Below, in pieces: positions 8,596 to 18,460 of a stretch of DNA of 64,000 nucleotides. The position numbers were made by a program, and so were the translations under genes. A model generated the notes under the pieces. The model searched no databases, had not been told where the DNA came from, and worked only from the letters and a program-made list of their open reading frames with translations. Location of the stretch: positions 124,001 through 188,000 of the forward strand of contig NZ_NEGC01000001.1 in the NCBI RefSeq assembly GCF_002135335.1, read 5' to 3'. Numbering within the stretch: position 1 is the stretch's first letter; every line of letters starts with the position of its first letter. The DNA comes from Acinetobacter sp. ANC 4470 (lineage in GTDB: Bacteria; Pseudomonadota; Gammaproteobacteria; Pseudomonadales; Moraxellaceae).

Positions 8596-9282
8596 ATGAG
8601 TAAACATGATTCTTCGCTTTCTAAAGATCAGTTTAATCTACTGAAAGCCTTTAAAAAACAAATTAGCCAACCTCATTCAAGTGCGATTGCAAAGCAAACT
8701 GAAGTGAAAGCTCCAGTTGTGCAAGAAGAACTGGATGATTTCGATTTGTTCCAAAAGTCGATGCAAGGTGTCCAGAAAATGGATAGCAGTAATATTGCAC
8801 CGATTGAAAAGAACAAAAAGAAAAAACTAGATAGCCAAACTTTGGCAAAACGTGCGGCTGCAACTGGCCCTATGGAAATGGACAATGCAGAGCTTTCGGA
8901 TACGCAAGCCATGCTCAATCCTGTTGCCAGTCAAGCCACCTTAAACTATCGCATTGCTACTTTGCAGCACAAGGTTTTTGAAGATTTAAAAGCAGGTAAT
9001 TTACGTTGGTTTGAAGCGGTTGACCTGCATGGTTGTACCGTTGAAGATGCCCGTACTGCCGTATTACAAATCATTCAAATGGCAAAAGATGAAAATCAAA
9101 ATGTCATTAAAATTGTGCATGGTAAAGGGCCAGAAGCCATTTTAAAAACCTATGTGAATGGCTGGCTGCGTCAACATCGTGATGTCTTAGCTTTTGTCAG
9201 CGCACCAGAGAAACAAGGTGGCACGGGCGCAGTTTTAGTTTTACTAAAACGAAGCGAAAAAAACCCTAAATTTAAACAGTAA
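8596..9282 (+). CDS. Smr-domain protein
   Basis: This 228-aa protein has a long, charged, probably disordered N-terminal half (about residues 1-125, Lys- and Gln-rich) and a C-terminal Smr domain of the MutS2/YdaL type. The domain starts with VDLHGCTVEDA near residue 142 (the LDxHG motif) and includes HGKGPEAILKTYVNGWL (the HGxG motif). Smr domains bind or cut nucleic acids, and some act on mRNA of stalled ribosomes; the substrate here is unknown. It lies 15 bases after trpC, so it may be transcribed with it. Confidence 0.85.
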   Translation: MSKHDSSLSKDQFNLLKAFKKQISQPHSSAIAKQTEVKAPVVQEELDDFDLFQKSMQGVQKMDSSNIAPIEKNKKKKLDSQTLAKRAAATGPMEMDNAELSDTQAMLNPVASQATLNYRIATLQHKVFEDLKAGNLRWFEAVDLHGCTVEDARTAVLQIIQMAKDENQNVIKIVHGKGPEAILKTYVNGWLRQHRDVLAFVSAPEKQGGTGAVLVLLKRSEKNPKFKQ

Positions 9283-9301
9283 TCGGAATTTTTCCCGAAA
9301 A

Positions 9302-9342
9302 CAGGGCATTGTAGCGGTTTTCTGCTACAATGCTGCCCTTGT
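9302..9342. repeat. Large hairpin between smr gene and folE
   Basis: AGGGC and ATTGTAGC on the left pair with GCTACAAT and GCCCT on the right (2-nt bulge, 8-nt loop). No T-run follows, so it is not a standard terminator. TACAAT in its right arm could be a folE -10 box. Confidence 0.6.
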
Positions 9343-9370
9343 TCAATATCAGTGTAAGTGAACACGTCTT

Positions 9371-9925
9371 ATGTCTATGCAGCAATCCTACGCCAATATT
9401 TTAACTGCCGTTGGCGAAGATCTTAATCGTCCAGGTCTAAAAGATACGCCAATGCGTGCTGCTAAAGCTTTTTCGTATTTAACGTCTGGATATAGCAAAA
9501 CTTTAGAAGAAGTGACCAATAATGCGGTCTTCCCTTCTGACAACTGTGAAATGGTTTTAGTGAAGAATATTGAATTCTATTCTTTATGTGAACACCATTT
9601 ATTGCCTTTCTACGGTCGTGTGCATATTGCTTATTTGCCCGAAGGTAATGTCTTAGGTTTGTCTAAATTTGCCCGTATTACTGAAATGTTTGCACGTCGT
9701 TTGCAAATTCAAGAAAACCTGACTCAGCAAATTGCAGAAGCTGTGGCTGAAGTGACCAAAGCACGTGGTGTTGCAGTAATGATTGATTCTGCACATATGT
9801 GTATGATGATGCGCGGTGTAGGCAAACAGGAATCAACAACACGTACCGTTTCTTTTGTTGGAGATTTTAAAACCAATAAAGAAGAACGTCGTGAATTCTT
9901 AGCTGCCTTACCTGAAAGTCTCTAA
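9371..9925 (+). CDS. folE: GTP cyclohydrolase I
   Basis: FolE opens the ring of GTP to give dihydroneopterin triphosphate, the first step of folate synthesis. Zinc ligands are visible at Cys73 and His76 (LCEHHLLPF) and Cys144 ([10 protein letters not shown]); the catalytic-site helix follows at [13 protein letters not shown]. At 184 aa it is of the compact bacterial type. It has its own short upstream region with the hairpin at 9302-9342 and is followed by a terminator. Its product and the PABA made with TrpG both feed folate, but linkage to trp is probably incidental. Confidence 0.96.
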   Translation: MSMQQSYANILTAVGEDLNRPGLKDTPMRAAKAFSYLTSGYSKTLEEVTNNAVFPSDNCEMVLVKNIEFYSLCEHHLLPFYGRVHIAYLPEGNVLGLSKFARITEMFARRLQIQENLTQQIAEAVAEVTKARGVAVMIDSAHMCMMMRGVGKQESTTRTVSFVGDFKTNKEERREFLAALPESL

Positions 9926-9940
9926 AATTTTTTAACTTTT

Positions 9941-9969
9941 AAAAGCTCCGATTGGTCGGGGCTTTTTTT
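9941..9969 (+). terminator. Terminator of folE
   Basis: AGCTCCGA pairs with TCGGGGCT (one T-G) around a 4-nt loop, followed by seven T residues. Confidence 0.85.
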
Positions 9970-10212
9970 ATATCAAAATATTAATTGATGATTAAAAGCT
10001 TTCAACTTTGACCACTATTGATTCGTCCGCATTGTACGAGGTATAGCGAGCAGTAAATTTGATTTGTAGATTGAATTTTACTGACTCGCTATTTTTTGTA
10101 CAGCAAATGTCAATAGACACTAATAACAATATAATACAAGCTAGAATTTCATTCTGGTCATAAGAAGTATCAATCTCCCCCAATATAATTACAAATATAA
10201 CTACAACTAGAG

Positions 10213-10224
10213 TGTGTATACACA
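10213..10224. promoter_or_regulatory. Perfect 12-bp palindrome at a start codon
   Basis: TGTGTATACACA is fully self-complementary and its last base is the A of the ATG of the next gene. It could be an operator or chance. The rest of 9970-10223 shows no supported gene. Confidence 0.25.
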
Positions 10225-11093
10225 TGAAAAAGCAAGATCATTTTTTTGATATTAATGAGATATCACAACATATTAAGGTTCAAAAACCTTATTTTGCGTT
10301 TCAGCAGCTTTGGCAAGACGAGAGGTCATTGGTTGGAAGCTTTGCTTCTGAGCAACCTCTTGTAGATGAAACCGGTCCCATTACAGCAGGCGAGATAGGA
10401 AGACATCTGGCTATTCTAGGAAGTTGTACTGCTGCCGCACTACACAATGGACCTGAAGGCTATTATCTTGCAATGAAAGCTCACTTTATTCGCAAGCACA
10501 ATAAGCAGGATTCGGACAATGAAGTATTTTATGCCAGTGCTCAAGTTCTAAATATTGATAAACGCACCCTAAAAGTTTCAGTTCAAGCATGGAATAAAGA
10601 GCCTGTGGCTGAACTGATTTGTGAGTATTCCATTCTTTCACCTGCATTATTTCAACGTAAATTCCAACACTACGCTAGTGACAATTTATCTGTTCCAGCA
10701 TCTTCCCCTTATCAACATCCTGTGCCTCTTCATAATCTAACATTTGAGAAGGAAAGGCTTGATGTTTTTGCTGGTCCTTTGTCTCCCCAACAATGTGCTG
10801 GGCATTTTTATGGATACCCATGCTGGCCTGTCGCAATTATTGCACAAACAGCATTTCAGGTTACTGGTGAGTTACTCAGAAAAAAATATGGTATTGGAAC
10901 ACGCTTCTGTGTTCAGGATTCGCAGTTGTCGGCAGAAAAACTAATGGGTGCCGATAGTATTTTAAGATTTAGTATAGAAATTATGTCAACACCAGAAAAA
11001 TCTGGTTTAATAAAAAGCGTTGTATATATTTATCATGGCGATGAAATAGTCGCGCATTTAACTAATTTACTGGAATTAATATTAGCAGAGTAA
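10224..11093 (+). CDS. Double hot-dog fold protein (thioesterase/dehydratase-like)
   Basis: This 289-aa protein appears to hold two hot-dog domains. The first (about residues 40-145) has GPITAGEIGRHLAILGSCTAA followed by antiparallel strands; the second (about 185-289) has GHFYGYPCWPVAIIAQTAFQ, close to the GHFPGxPVxPG motif of FabA/FabZ dehydratases, but with Tyr and Trp at key places. Such proteins act on acyl-CoA or acyl-ACP thioesters; the substrate is unknown. The ATG at 10224 is chosen over a GTG at 10212. No fatty-acid genes adjoin it. Confidence 0.7.
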   Translation: MKKQDHFFDINEISQHIKVQKPYFAFQQLWQDERSLVGSFASEQPLVDETGPITAGEIGRHLAILGSCTAAALHNGPEGYYLAMKAHFIRKHNKQDSDNEVFYASAQVLNIDKRTLKVSVQAWNKEPVAELICEYSILSPALFQRKFQHYASDNLSVPASSPYQHPVPLHNLTFEKERLDVFAGPLSPQQCAGHFYGYPCWPVAIIAQTAFQVTGELLRKKYGIGTRFCVQDSQLSAEKLMGADSILRFSIEIMSTPEKSGLIKSVVYIYHGDEIVAHLTNLLELILAE

Positions 11094-11340
11094 TTATAAA
11101 TCCTTTGACTATAATTGCTCTAGGCTTAGTCTGGAAAATTTTTGAACCAGCCACTTTAGATAGTCAAAAACACACTCGCCTATTTACACCGCAGATTGCC
11201 ATTATTATGAAATAATCATTGAATTATCATCAATGAAGTTTGATTGAAATATAGATGCACAGGATATTCAGACAATAGTAAGAAAATAATCAACATAAGG
11301 ACTGAGGTACGACTGGAATTATACCTAGCACAAAAATACG
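11094..11340. other. Intergenic stretch with a short open frame
   Basis: The plus strand is open from about 11096 to 11215 (NPLTIIALGLVWKIF...), but has no start codon or family match. It may be a fragment of a lost gene. Nothing else is seen before the terminator. Confidence 0.25.
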
Positions 11341-11370
11341 AAAAAGCCCAACAGGATGTTGGGCTTTTTT
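11341..11370. terminator. Bidirectional terminator between convergent genes
   Basis: A perfect 13-bp stem (AAAAAGCCCAACA with TGTTGGGCTTTTT) and 3-nt loop has A-runs on the left and T-runs on the right, serving both the plus-strand hot-dog gene and the minus-strand DUF4105 gene. Confidence 0.85.
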
Positions 11371-11424
11371 ATGATTTAGAAAGTAGATTAGGTCATGTTT
11401 AAAGAATACGCTCTGTTCCTTTTA

Positions 11425-13311
11425 TTAAAAAAACATTACATACCCTAAACTTGTTTTCATCCACTCCTGACTATCTTGCTGCTGATATTGCCAATTCAAA
11501 CGAATCACATTTTGGTTATTAAGTACATATTGCAGTTGGGTATTCAACTTCAATTGCCATTGGTGTGAATCTTCCCAATACGGCAATTCCACTTGCAGCA
11601 AACTATTGATTTTATCTGACCAGATATTCTGACAACCAATAGTTGCTCCCATCCCTATCTTCCAACCATCATTCAAAGCCTTGCCTGCCTGAATATGGTT
11701 TTGCACTTGGGCATAACACAAATGTTCACGCTCTTTATCAGCATAGCTATAACCCATTTGCACTTTTAAATTGGCTACACCATGTTGCTCATGTTCACTA
11801 AACCTACCTTCTTTATTCAGTGCTTCTTGCTGCCAGCCTAAATTAAAACCCCAAGTCAGTGGCGTTTTAAATGAGGTAATCGGGTTATAAGAATTGACTG
11901 ACAGAAAGTCAAAATGATTCAATTTCAATTCATCATTACGATATTGAATGGAGCCATCCCAAAATAACAATTGCGTACCCACACGAAAGCCCGCTTGTGG
12001 ATCAAGCAAATCATGATAAGCCTGCCTATGCCCAATCTCGACAATTTTTTCACCTTGCACCTCACCGACATTGACTGAAAAATTACGCGCATCATGTGCC
12101 TGTGTCGGATCATTTTTAGGACGTATCGGTTGTTGCCGTTGTTTATCTAAATCAATTTGACTACGTAAACTCAATAACTGACGCAATCGTGGCTGTGCAA
12201 AACTCGGCTCAACTTTTCGCCCAGTAAATTGTAAATACAAATCGTCATAAGCCATTTCTAGAATTTTAGCTTGCTCTAAATCTGGATACTTTTCCAAAAC
12301 CACTGCCATATCTTTGATATCAGAAAAAGCGACGTCATGTGCAACCTTAGCTAAGCTCTTACCATGTTGTTTCTCTTGCGCTAATAGCTGTGTTTCTAAA
12401 GCAGGACGATAAACAATCTCTTTAACTAAACCTTGCTGTTCAATGGCTTTAATGGTTTCAATGGGTATTGCAGCCACGTTAAAATTTTGAGACAAATTAA
12501 GCTCTGGGCGAACCAAATCAATTAAACCCAATAAACGATAGGCACAGTTATCACTGACGAAATAATAAGGAAAACTGACGTTTTTCATTTCCCAAATATG
12601 CTCAACTAGAAATCGAGTTTCTTTCGGGCTTAAATTTAATTCATATTCCCATAGATCGCGGCTTTCCAAATCACCATATTCTTTCACTTTACGGTAATAC
12701 GGCATTAAGGAATATTCACTAGGATACTGCCCCGTTAATCCATTCCAAGCAAAAGACCAACCTTCACTACCTGTTACCGTTGCTGCATAATTTACTGCAT
12801 AAGATACTAAATTAAGTTGTTTTTGATCTTTAGGATCTAGACGCAATAAAGTATGTCCAAACATCGAACTGGGATTTCCCATAAAGTCCGTCGCATAGAT
12901 GAGCGTAGCTTTATAAGGTTTAATCTGTGCCATCCAATCATCTAATTCTGGACAAATAACTGTAGGTAAATCTTGTTGTTGAATATTTAGCTTTTGCATT
13001 AACCAATGACTACGCGCAGGAAAGCGACAACGTACTGATTGATTGGGTTCAGCAGATTGAAATAATGCTTGAATATTGGCTTGTAACTCTTGCTTAAGCT
13101 GTGTTTGACCTTCAGATGCGAGGAAATAACCTGAATAACTCACCTCACTTTGACCTTTTTCATTGGCATACATTAACCTTTGCCAAGTGATGTCATGTTG
13201 TAAATTCTGTTGTTCGGCTCGATCTAAATAAGATTGAGCAATCTGGGAAGTCGTTGCTGAATAAGCAACAGTTGAAGAGATTAAAGTAAAAAATAACGCG
13301 ATGGATTTCAT
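11425..13311 (-). CDS. DUF4105 (Lnb-type N-terminal) periplasmic/outer-membrane protein
   Basis: This 628-aa exported protein has a signal peptide (MKSIALFFTLISSTVAYSA). Residues of about 120-270 form the DUF4105 domain, with GNPSSMFGHTLLRLDP, a papain-like HTLLR motif, and SDNCAYRLLGLIDLVRP, whose Cys is likely the catalytic partner. The C-terminal third is rich in alternating aromatic and polar strands (WGFNLGWQQEAL, LQVELPYWEDSHQW) and ends in Phe-Phe, as outer-membrane beta-barrels do. A barrel anchoring a periplasmic hydrolase is inference. The 71 bases between it and the DUF3015 gene allow a common transcript. Confidence 0.75.
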   Translation of the reverse strand: MKSIALFFTLISSTVAYSATTSQIAQSYLDRAEQQNLQHDITWQRLMYANEKGQSEVSYSGYFLASEGQTQLKQELQANIQALFQSAEPNQSVRCRFPARSHWLMQKLNIQQQDLPTVICPELDDWMAQIKPYKATLIYATDFMGNPSSMFGHTLLRLDPKDQKQLNLVSYAVNYAATVTGSEGWSFAWNGLTGQYPSEYSLMPYYRKVKEYGDLESRDLWEYELNLSPKETRFLVEHIWEMKNVSFPYYFVSDNCAYRLLGLIDLVRPELNLSQNFNVAAIPIETIKAIEQQGLVKEIVYRPALETQLLAQEKQHGKSLAKVAHDVAFSDIKDMAVVLEKYPDLEQAKILEMAYDDLYLQFTGRKVEPSFAQPRLRQLLSLRSQIDLDKQRQQPIRPKNDPTQAHDARNFSVNVGEVQGEKIVEIGHRQAYHDLLDPQAGFRVGTQLLFWDGSIQYRNDELKLNHFDFLSVNSYNPITSFKTPLTWGFNLGWQQEALNKEGRFSEHEQHGVANLKVQMGYSYADKEREHLCYAQVQNHIQAGKALNDGWKIGMGATIGCQNIWSDKINSLLQVELPYWEDSHQWQLKLNTQLQYVLNNQNVIRLNWQYQQQDSQEWMKTSLGYVMFF

Positions 13312-13382
13312 TTAAATCTTTTATTTATGATTTATTTAAGAAGAAAACCCCATCTAAGTGACAGGGTTTAAATATTCAACAA

Positions 13383-13853
13383 TTATACGTATGCTTTAAG
13401 CACGTCGTCTTTTGCCATTACAGCTTGTAAGGAAGCCAGAACTTGTAAAGAGTCTTGATTTTCTGCTGAATAAATTTCAGAGAAGTTTTGTTTAGAAACA
13501 GCAAAGAAACGAGCTTTGTCTTGTGATTGAATATTAAGAAGTTCAGCCAGTACATTTAAGCTTTCCCCCTGACCTACTGCCATGTCACGCGCTAAAGATT
13601 CAGCATTTTCATTGGTAAATGTCACCGCTTGCGCAGTTACTGTACCTGTACCACTACAGCCTAATGTACCAAAAGTGATACCGAATAATTGGTTTGCAAA
13701 TAGACCATTTGTCGTTGCAGCAAGAATTTTAGGCACTTTACCTGATTGGCCTGCCCAAACTTGTGAACCAATACCACAACCAACATCGTTATCTGCAAAT
13801 GCAGCGCTGGAACCGAGTGCGACAACTGCAACTAAAGCTAATTTTTTCAACAT
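13383..13853 (-). CDS. DUF3015 periplasmic protein
   Basis: This 156-aa protein starts at the ATG at 13853, which has GGAG eight bases upstream; an upstream frame extension lacks coding character. It has a signal peptide MLKKLALVAVVALGSSAAFA. The mature part begins DNDVGCGIGSQVWAG and contains CSG, giving two cysteines that could form a disulfide, as is typical of DUF3015. Function is unknown. It lies just upstream of the DUF4105 gene on the same strand, and such pairs occur in Acinetobacter, so a shared envelope role is plausible. Confidence 0.8.
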   Translation of the reverse strand: MLKKLALVAVVALGSSAAFADNDVGCGIGSQVWAGQSGKVPKILAATTNGLFANQLFGITFGTLGCSGTGTVTAQAVTFTNENAESLARDMAVGQGESLNVLAELLNIQSQDKARFFAVSKQNFSEIYSAENQDSLQVLASLQAVMAKDDVLKAYV

Positions 13854-13996
13854 GGTTATTTCTCCAGAAATTATTATCCGAGTATTTTTAATTATTTCCA
13901 ATTGCATAATTTTCATTACACCTTTGTAAGATAGCCATATCTTTCTCATAACGCAAAACAATTTATACTTAAAGTTGTCGATTACGTATTAAGCAC

Positions 13997-14806
13997 TTAA
14001 AACGCATCATTTTTTAACGTCCAACCACCTTCTGTACTGCGTTTTCCCAATATTTTTAACACTAAAACCAGACTTAGAAGTAACAATAAATACCATGAAC
14101 CTAACTTGCCCCAGCCCACCATATGCCATGCTTCGACCTGACTTGGGTACAACCAAATTTTATAAAACGTACTAATGTTTTCAGCAATCCAAATAAAAAA
14201 TGCCAAGATCATCAGCACGGGCAACATTGGGAGTTTGATCTGATGCTGTTGTAACTGAAAATTAATTTTAGTCTTCCAAAAAATGATGATGCTCCATGTG
14301 AACAGCAACAATCGGATATCAGCAACAAAAAACTTACTCATAAAATTAATATAAGAAAGCATCGCTAAGCAAATCATATTGAAAAAACTCGGAAGCTTTT
14401 CAAATGACACCCGATATAGCCGTAATGAACGCGCAAAAAAACTACCCACTGCCGAATACATAAATCCCGCAAATAATGGAACGGTCAAAATTTTTAAAAT
14501 GGCTGGTTGTGGATACTGCCATGAAGCAATCTGCGGGTGGGTCAAGAAAATTTCCATGACCATTGCCATAATATGAAATAAAGCAATCACTTTCGCTTCT
14601 GCCCAAGATTCTAACTTCAAATACAATAAGCAAACTTGAATAATTAAGGCATAAAACAATAAGTAGTCATAACGAAAAAAACCATAAAACTCTTGGCTGC
14701 CCATGGATGCAGTGAATGCAAATGCGATTAGAAGTAAAATCCCAAATAAGGCAGCCGAAGCTGCCTTAAATGAGAACTCAAAACATGATTTAAAAAGACT
14801 GATCAA
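13997..14806 (-). CDS. DUF817 integral membrane protein
   Basis: This 269-aa protein has about eight hydrophobic segments over its whole length. Family-like features are the loop EIFLTHPQIASWQYPQPA, GFMYSAVGSFFARSLRLY, and IAENISTFYKIWLYPSQVEAWH near the end. The family (YoaT-like) has no known function. It lies 36 bases after hemE on the same strand and may be transcribed with it; nothing links it to heme synthesis beyond position. Confidence 0.8.
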   Translation of the reverse strand: MISLFKSCFEFSFKAASAALFGILLLIAFAFTASMGSQEFYGFFRYDYLLFYALIIQVCLLYLKLESWAEAKVIALFHIMAMVMEIFLTHPQIASWQYPQPAILKILTVPLFAGFMYSAVGSFFARSLRLYRVSFEKLPSFFNMICLAMLSYINFMSKFFVADIRLLLFTWSIIIFWKTKINFQLQQHQIKLPMLPVLMILAFFIWIAENISTFYKIWLYPSQVEAWHMVGWGKLGSWYLLLLLSLVLVLKILGKRSTEGGWTLKNDAF

Positions 14807-14842
14807 GGTTGAATCCTAAAAAATGAGTTGACTCACATGTCG

Positions 14843-15913
14843 TTAAAGATATTTGGCGCTATATTCATGCACCGTATCAATAAATACTTTAGGATTTTCA
14901 GGATCTACCCATTGAGTAATGCCATGCCCTAAGTTGGCAATATAACCCGTTTTTTCACCACCTGCATAAGCATCATCAAGCATCGCTTTAGTCGCTTTTT
15001 CAATGGATGCTGGTGTGCCATATAAAGTGGCTGGATCTAAATTACCTTGCAAAGCTGCACGACCATTTACCGTTTGACGTGCCACATTCAGCGGTGTAGT
15101 CCAGTCTAAGCCTAAGGCATCTGCACCAATTGCCACCATTGGCTCGAGCCACTGTCCCCCACCTTTAGTAAATAAAATCACTGGAACTTTTCGACCATCT
15201 TTTTCACGTTGTAAGCCTGCAACAATTTTCTGCATGTAGTTAAGTGAAAACTCGATATATTCACGATGTGCCAAAGCGCCACCCCAACTGTCAAAAATTT
15301 GTACTGCTTGTGCACCAGCATCAATTTGCGCATTTAAATAATCAATCACAGCAATTGCTAATCGATCAAGTAAAGCGTGTAACACTTCTGGTTGGGCATA
15401 CATCATATGCTTGGTGTAACGGAAATCCTTACTTGAACCACCTTCAACCATATAAGTTGCAAGTGTCCACGGACTGCCTGAAAAACCAATTAACGGAACT
15501 TGTCCACCCAATGCAGAACGAATCGTTGTTACAGCATTCATGACATAATCAAGATCTGATTTGGCATTAAAATTTGGTAAATTCGCTACATCTTTTTCTG
15601 TACGAATGGTTTTGTGGAATTTTGGTCCTTCGCCTGCTTCAAAATATAATCCCAAGCCCAAAGCATCAGGCACTGTTAATATATCTGAAAATAAAATAGC
15701 AGCATCCAAGTTATAACGGCGCAAAGGCTGTAAAGTCACTTCACATGCAAAATCATTATTTTTACATAAGGAAAGAAAATCACCTGCTTTGGCACGTGTT
15801 TCACGATATTCAGGCAAATAACGCCCTGCTTGACGCATCATCCAAACTGGTGTGGTATCTACTGGCTCACGTAATAAAGCACGTAGAAAACGATCATTTT
15901 TTAGAGCCGTCAT
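14843..15913 (-). CDS. hemE: Uroporphyrinogen decarboxylase
   Basis: HemE removes four carboxyl groups from uroporphyrinogen III to give coproporphyrinogen III in heme synthesis. The 356-aa length is typical. Signatures include [16 protein letters not shown] near the N-terminus (substrate-binding Arg residues), the second family signature [17 protein letters not shown], and [13 protein letters not shown] with the conserved His near the C-terminus. The 200-base gap upstream to the divergent L,D-transpeptidase gene should contain its promoter. Confidence 0.97.
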   Translation of the reverse strand: MTALKNDRFLRALLREPVDTTPVWMMRQAGRYLPEYRETRAKAGDFLSLCKNNDFACEVTLQPLRRYNLDAAILFSDILTVPDALGLGLYFEAGEGPKFHKTIRTEKDVANLPNFNAKSDLDYVMNAVTTIRSALGGQVPLIGFSGSPWTLATYMVEGGSSKDFRYTKHMMYAQPEVLHALLDRLAIAVIDYLNAQIDAGAQAVQIFDSWGGALAHREYIEFSLNYMQKIVAGLQREKDGRKVPVILFTKGGGQWLEPMVAIGADALGLDWTTPLNVARQTVNGRAALQGNLDPATLYGTPASIEKATKAMLDDAYAGGEKTGYIANLGHGITQWVDPENPKVFIDTVHEYSAKYL

Positions 15914-16115
15914 TTCTTTCCCATCTCATTTTTAATCTTCGAACCATCATAACAAAAAGGTCGAAAATTTAATAACTTCTAACGTATCTAAAAATCAATC
16001 ATGCTCAATGTAAAATAATTTTTAAACAAAAGAACTACTGCATCTCCTCATTTTTTCTGCAATACTTAGCCAGTTTTATCAAATTGTTAATGAATAATTC
16101 TTAAGGTTGAATTAC

Positions 16116-17345
16116 ATGTTCGTTCGCACATTACTCGCTATGAGTTTAAGTTGCATTATTGCGGGTACAGCATTTGCCGCACCTACCGCAGAACAACCAT
16201 TAAATCCTAAAAAGATTGCTGATACTGCGGTTCAAGATCCGATTGATCCACTTGCGATGAATGCAGCATCAAATGCTCAAAGCACGGCTAATACCCAGAT
16301 TACACAACAAGAACAACAAGATTTAAATAAGGCTTCAAAAACCTTACAGAATCTTGAGAAATCTGAAGATAATACAGCTGCTATCGGTACAGCACCGACC
16401 ACCAGCACAACGACTCCGTCTAGTGCAGCAGCAACTAAGGTATCTTGGACACTTGATGGTCTGAACAATGCCAACTGGTATGACAATATTGGTAAAGGTC
16501 AATTCCCTGTTTACGCACGTGCACATGTTATGCTCAACAATGCACATGCTTCACCAGGTGCTATTGATGGTTCAAGTGGTAAAAACACCCTTAAAGCGAT
16601 TGCTTCATTCCAACAAATGAACGGCTTGAAACCAACGGGAACCCTAACGCAAGAAACTTGGAATGCATTAATTGCAAAACAAGGATCTAAACCTGCTTTT
16701 GTTGAATATACTATTACAGATGCAGATCTTAAAGGTCCGTATGTTGCATCTATCCCTCGTGATTATGCATTACAGTCAAAAATGAAAGGTCTGTATTACA
16801 CACGTGTGACAGAAATGCTCGGTGAAAAATTCCATATGGATGAAGACTTTTTGAAAAAGTTAAATCCAAAAGCAACTTTCAAAAAAGCGGGTGAAAAAAT
16901 TATTGTTGCCAATATCCGTAACGAAGTACCTGAGGATATTCACCTCATCGTTGCACATAAAGGTGCTAAACAACTGTATTTGTTTAACAGTCGCAACCAG
17001 ATGATTGGCTCGTTCCCTGCGACCATTGGTAGCTCTGATACACCATCACCAACAGGTACATACAAAGTCACTGGCGTAGCACCAAATCCTTGGTATGGCT
17101 ATTCTCCAAGTAACTTTGTGCAAGGTAAAAACAATAAACCATTGTCTTTACCACCTGGTCCAAATGGCCCTGTAGGGAATATCTGGATTGGTTTAAGTAA
17201 AAAATCATTTGGTATTCATGGTACACCCAACCCATCTGCAATTTCTAAGACTGCATCGCATGGTTGTATCCGTTTAACCAACTGGGATGCCAATGATTTA
17301 GGTAAAAAAGTAAAATCTGGCGTAACTGTTAAATTCCTCGAATAA
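16116..17345 (+). CDS. L,D-transpeptidase with peptidoglycan-binding domain
   Basis: This 409-aa exported enzyme has a signal peptide ending near AFAAPTA, a low-complexity Thr/Ala/Gln-rich linker (about 25-115), a peptidoglycan-binding domain (SSGKNTLKAIASFQQMNGL, about 150-190), a LysM-like segment (FHMDEDFLKKLNP), and a YkuD catalytic domain from about 280. The active site is the Cys in HGCIRLTNWD with the upstream His in FGIHGTP. Such enzymes make 3-3 peptidoglycan cross-links or attach proteins to it. The start is the ATG at 16116 with AAGG nine bases upstream, not the TTG at 16107. Confidence 0.9.
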   Translation: MFVRTLLAMSLSCIIAGTAFAAPTAEQPLNPKKIADTAVQDPIDPLAMNAASNAQSTANTQITQQEQQDLNKASKTLQNLEKSEDNTAAIGTAPTTSTTTPSSAAATKVSWTLDGLNNANWYDNIGKGQFPVYARAHVMLNNAHASPGAIDGSSGKNTLKAIASFQQMNGLKPTGTLTQETWNALIAKQGSKPAFVEYTITDADLKGPYVASIPRDYALQSKMKGLYYTRVTEMLGEKFHMDEDFLKKLNPKATFKKAGEKIIVANIRNEVPEDIHLIVAHKGAKQLYLFNSRNQMIGSFPATIGSSDTPSPTGTYKVTGVAPNPWYGYSPSNFVQGKNNKPLSLPPGPNGPVGNIWIGLSKKSFGIHGTPNPSAISKTASHGCIRLTNWDANDLGKKVKSGVTVKFLE

Positions 17346-17364
17346 TCAAAATATTGATCATCCT

Positions 17365-17391
17365 AAAGCCTGCATTTATGCGGGCTTTTTT
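17365..17391 (+). terminator. Terminator of the L,D-transpeptidase gene
   Basis: AAAGCCTGCA pairs with TGCGGGCTTT (one T-G), 4-nt loop, followed by T residues. Confidence 0.8.
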
Positions 17392-17522
17392 ATATTAAGA
17401 CCTCGCGAAAATAAGTCATCTTATGTTCTATAAATAGAATGATATGTTGCTTTTAAGCTATTTTTAAATAAAAACGACAACAGTAAAATAGCGGTATAGT
17501 TTAATAAATATAAGGAAACTCC

Positions 17523-18215
17523 ATGAACGCATTTATACATCACAGTGAAAATCGTGGTCATGTCAATATGGATTGGCTTGACTCCAAACATAGCTTCTCA
17601 TTTGGCAGTTGGTATGATCCTAAATATATGGGTGTGAGTGTACTTCGTGTAATTAATGATGACACTATTGCAGCACATAATGGTTTTGGTACGCATGCCC
17701 ATGACAATATGGAAATTTTGACCTGTGTACTTGATGGTACTATTTCACACCGTGACAGCATGGGAAATGAAGGTCATATTTCTGCAGGTGAATGGCAGTT
17801 AATGAGTGCTGGTACAGGTGTACAACATAGTGAAATTAACAACAGTGATAGCCCTGTACATTTGTTACAAATTTGGATTCACCCAGATATTCGTAATGCT
17901 GAGCCGAACTATCAACAAATCAAATGTGATCCACGTGAACAACCAAATCAATGGCATGTCATTGCAGGACCACAGCCGAATGCGCTAATACACATTCGTC
18001 AGCAAGCAGAAATCAAAACTGCTGTAATTACAAAAGACTATGTTCTGCCTATTCAAACCACGCAACATATTAATTATGTCCATGTACTAGCAGGTTCAAT
18101 TAAGATTGCTGAATATACACTACATGCAGGTGATGCTATTGCTTTTACGGATACTAACCAAATAGAAGCTTTAGAAGACAGCCAAATTATTTGGTTTGAT
18201 CTTCCTGAAGCTTAA
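17523..18215 (+). CDS. Pirin family protein (YhaK/YhhW-like)
   Basis: This 230-aa bicupin-like protein shows the N-terminal cupin metal site: FGTHAHDNMEILT gives two His, and the Glu in GTGVQHSE with its His completes it. Bacterial pirins such as YhhW degrade quercetin in vitro, but the natural substrate is mostly unknown. Length fits the family. It is preceded by AAGGAA and a short AT-rich promoter region and appears to be a single-gene unit. Confidence 0.9.
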   Translation: MNAFIHHSENRGHVNMDWLDSKHSFSFGSWYDPKYMGVSVLRVINDDTIAAHNGFGTHAHDNMEILTCVLDGTISHRDSMGNEGHISAGEWQLMSAGTGVQHSEINNSDSPVHLLQIWIHPDIRNAEPNYQQIKCDPREQPNQWHVIAGPQPNALIHIRQQAEIKTAVITKDYVLPIQTTQHINYVHVLAGSIKIAEYTLHAGDAIAFTDTNQIEALEDSQIIWFDLPEA

Positions 18216-18460
18216 AATATCTCACTCTAAAATAGGCCCATATCAAGATTAGTATCGCCCCTAATTCAATCCGACTTAATCTGAATAAATTTTGATCTAA
18301 TCGGACATGAATCTTAAAAAATAACGCGTTTTATTCGGGCTAAATAAGAATCAAAAAGTATTTTTTATATCTGCTTAAGTGCAAACAAGATTAGTACTTT
18401 TAGCTTAAGCAGATATGAAGCTTTGCTTTGTCGATTGGCGACAGGCGTAGTCTCAACAGG

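Noticed and set aside
9992..10225. 77-codon minus-strand frame upstream of the hot-dog gene
   Set aside because: Its start overlaps the divergent gene, composition is that of AT-rich intergenic DNA, and it matches no family pattern.
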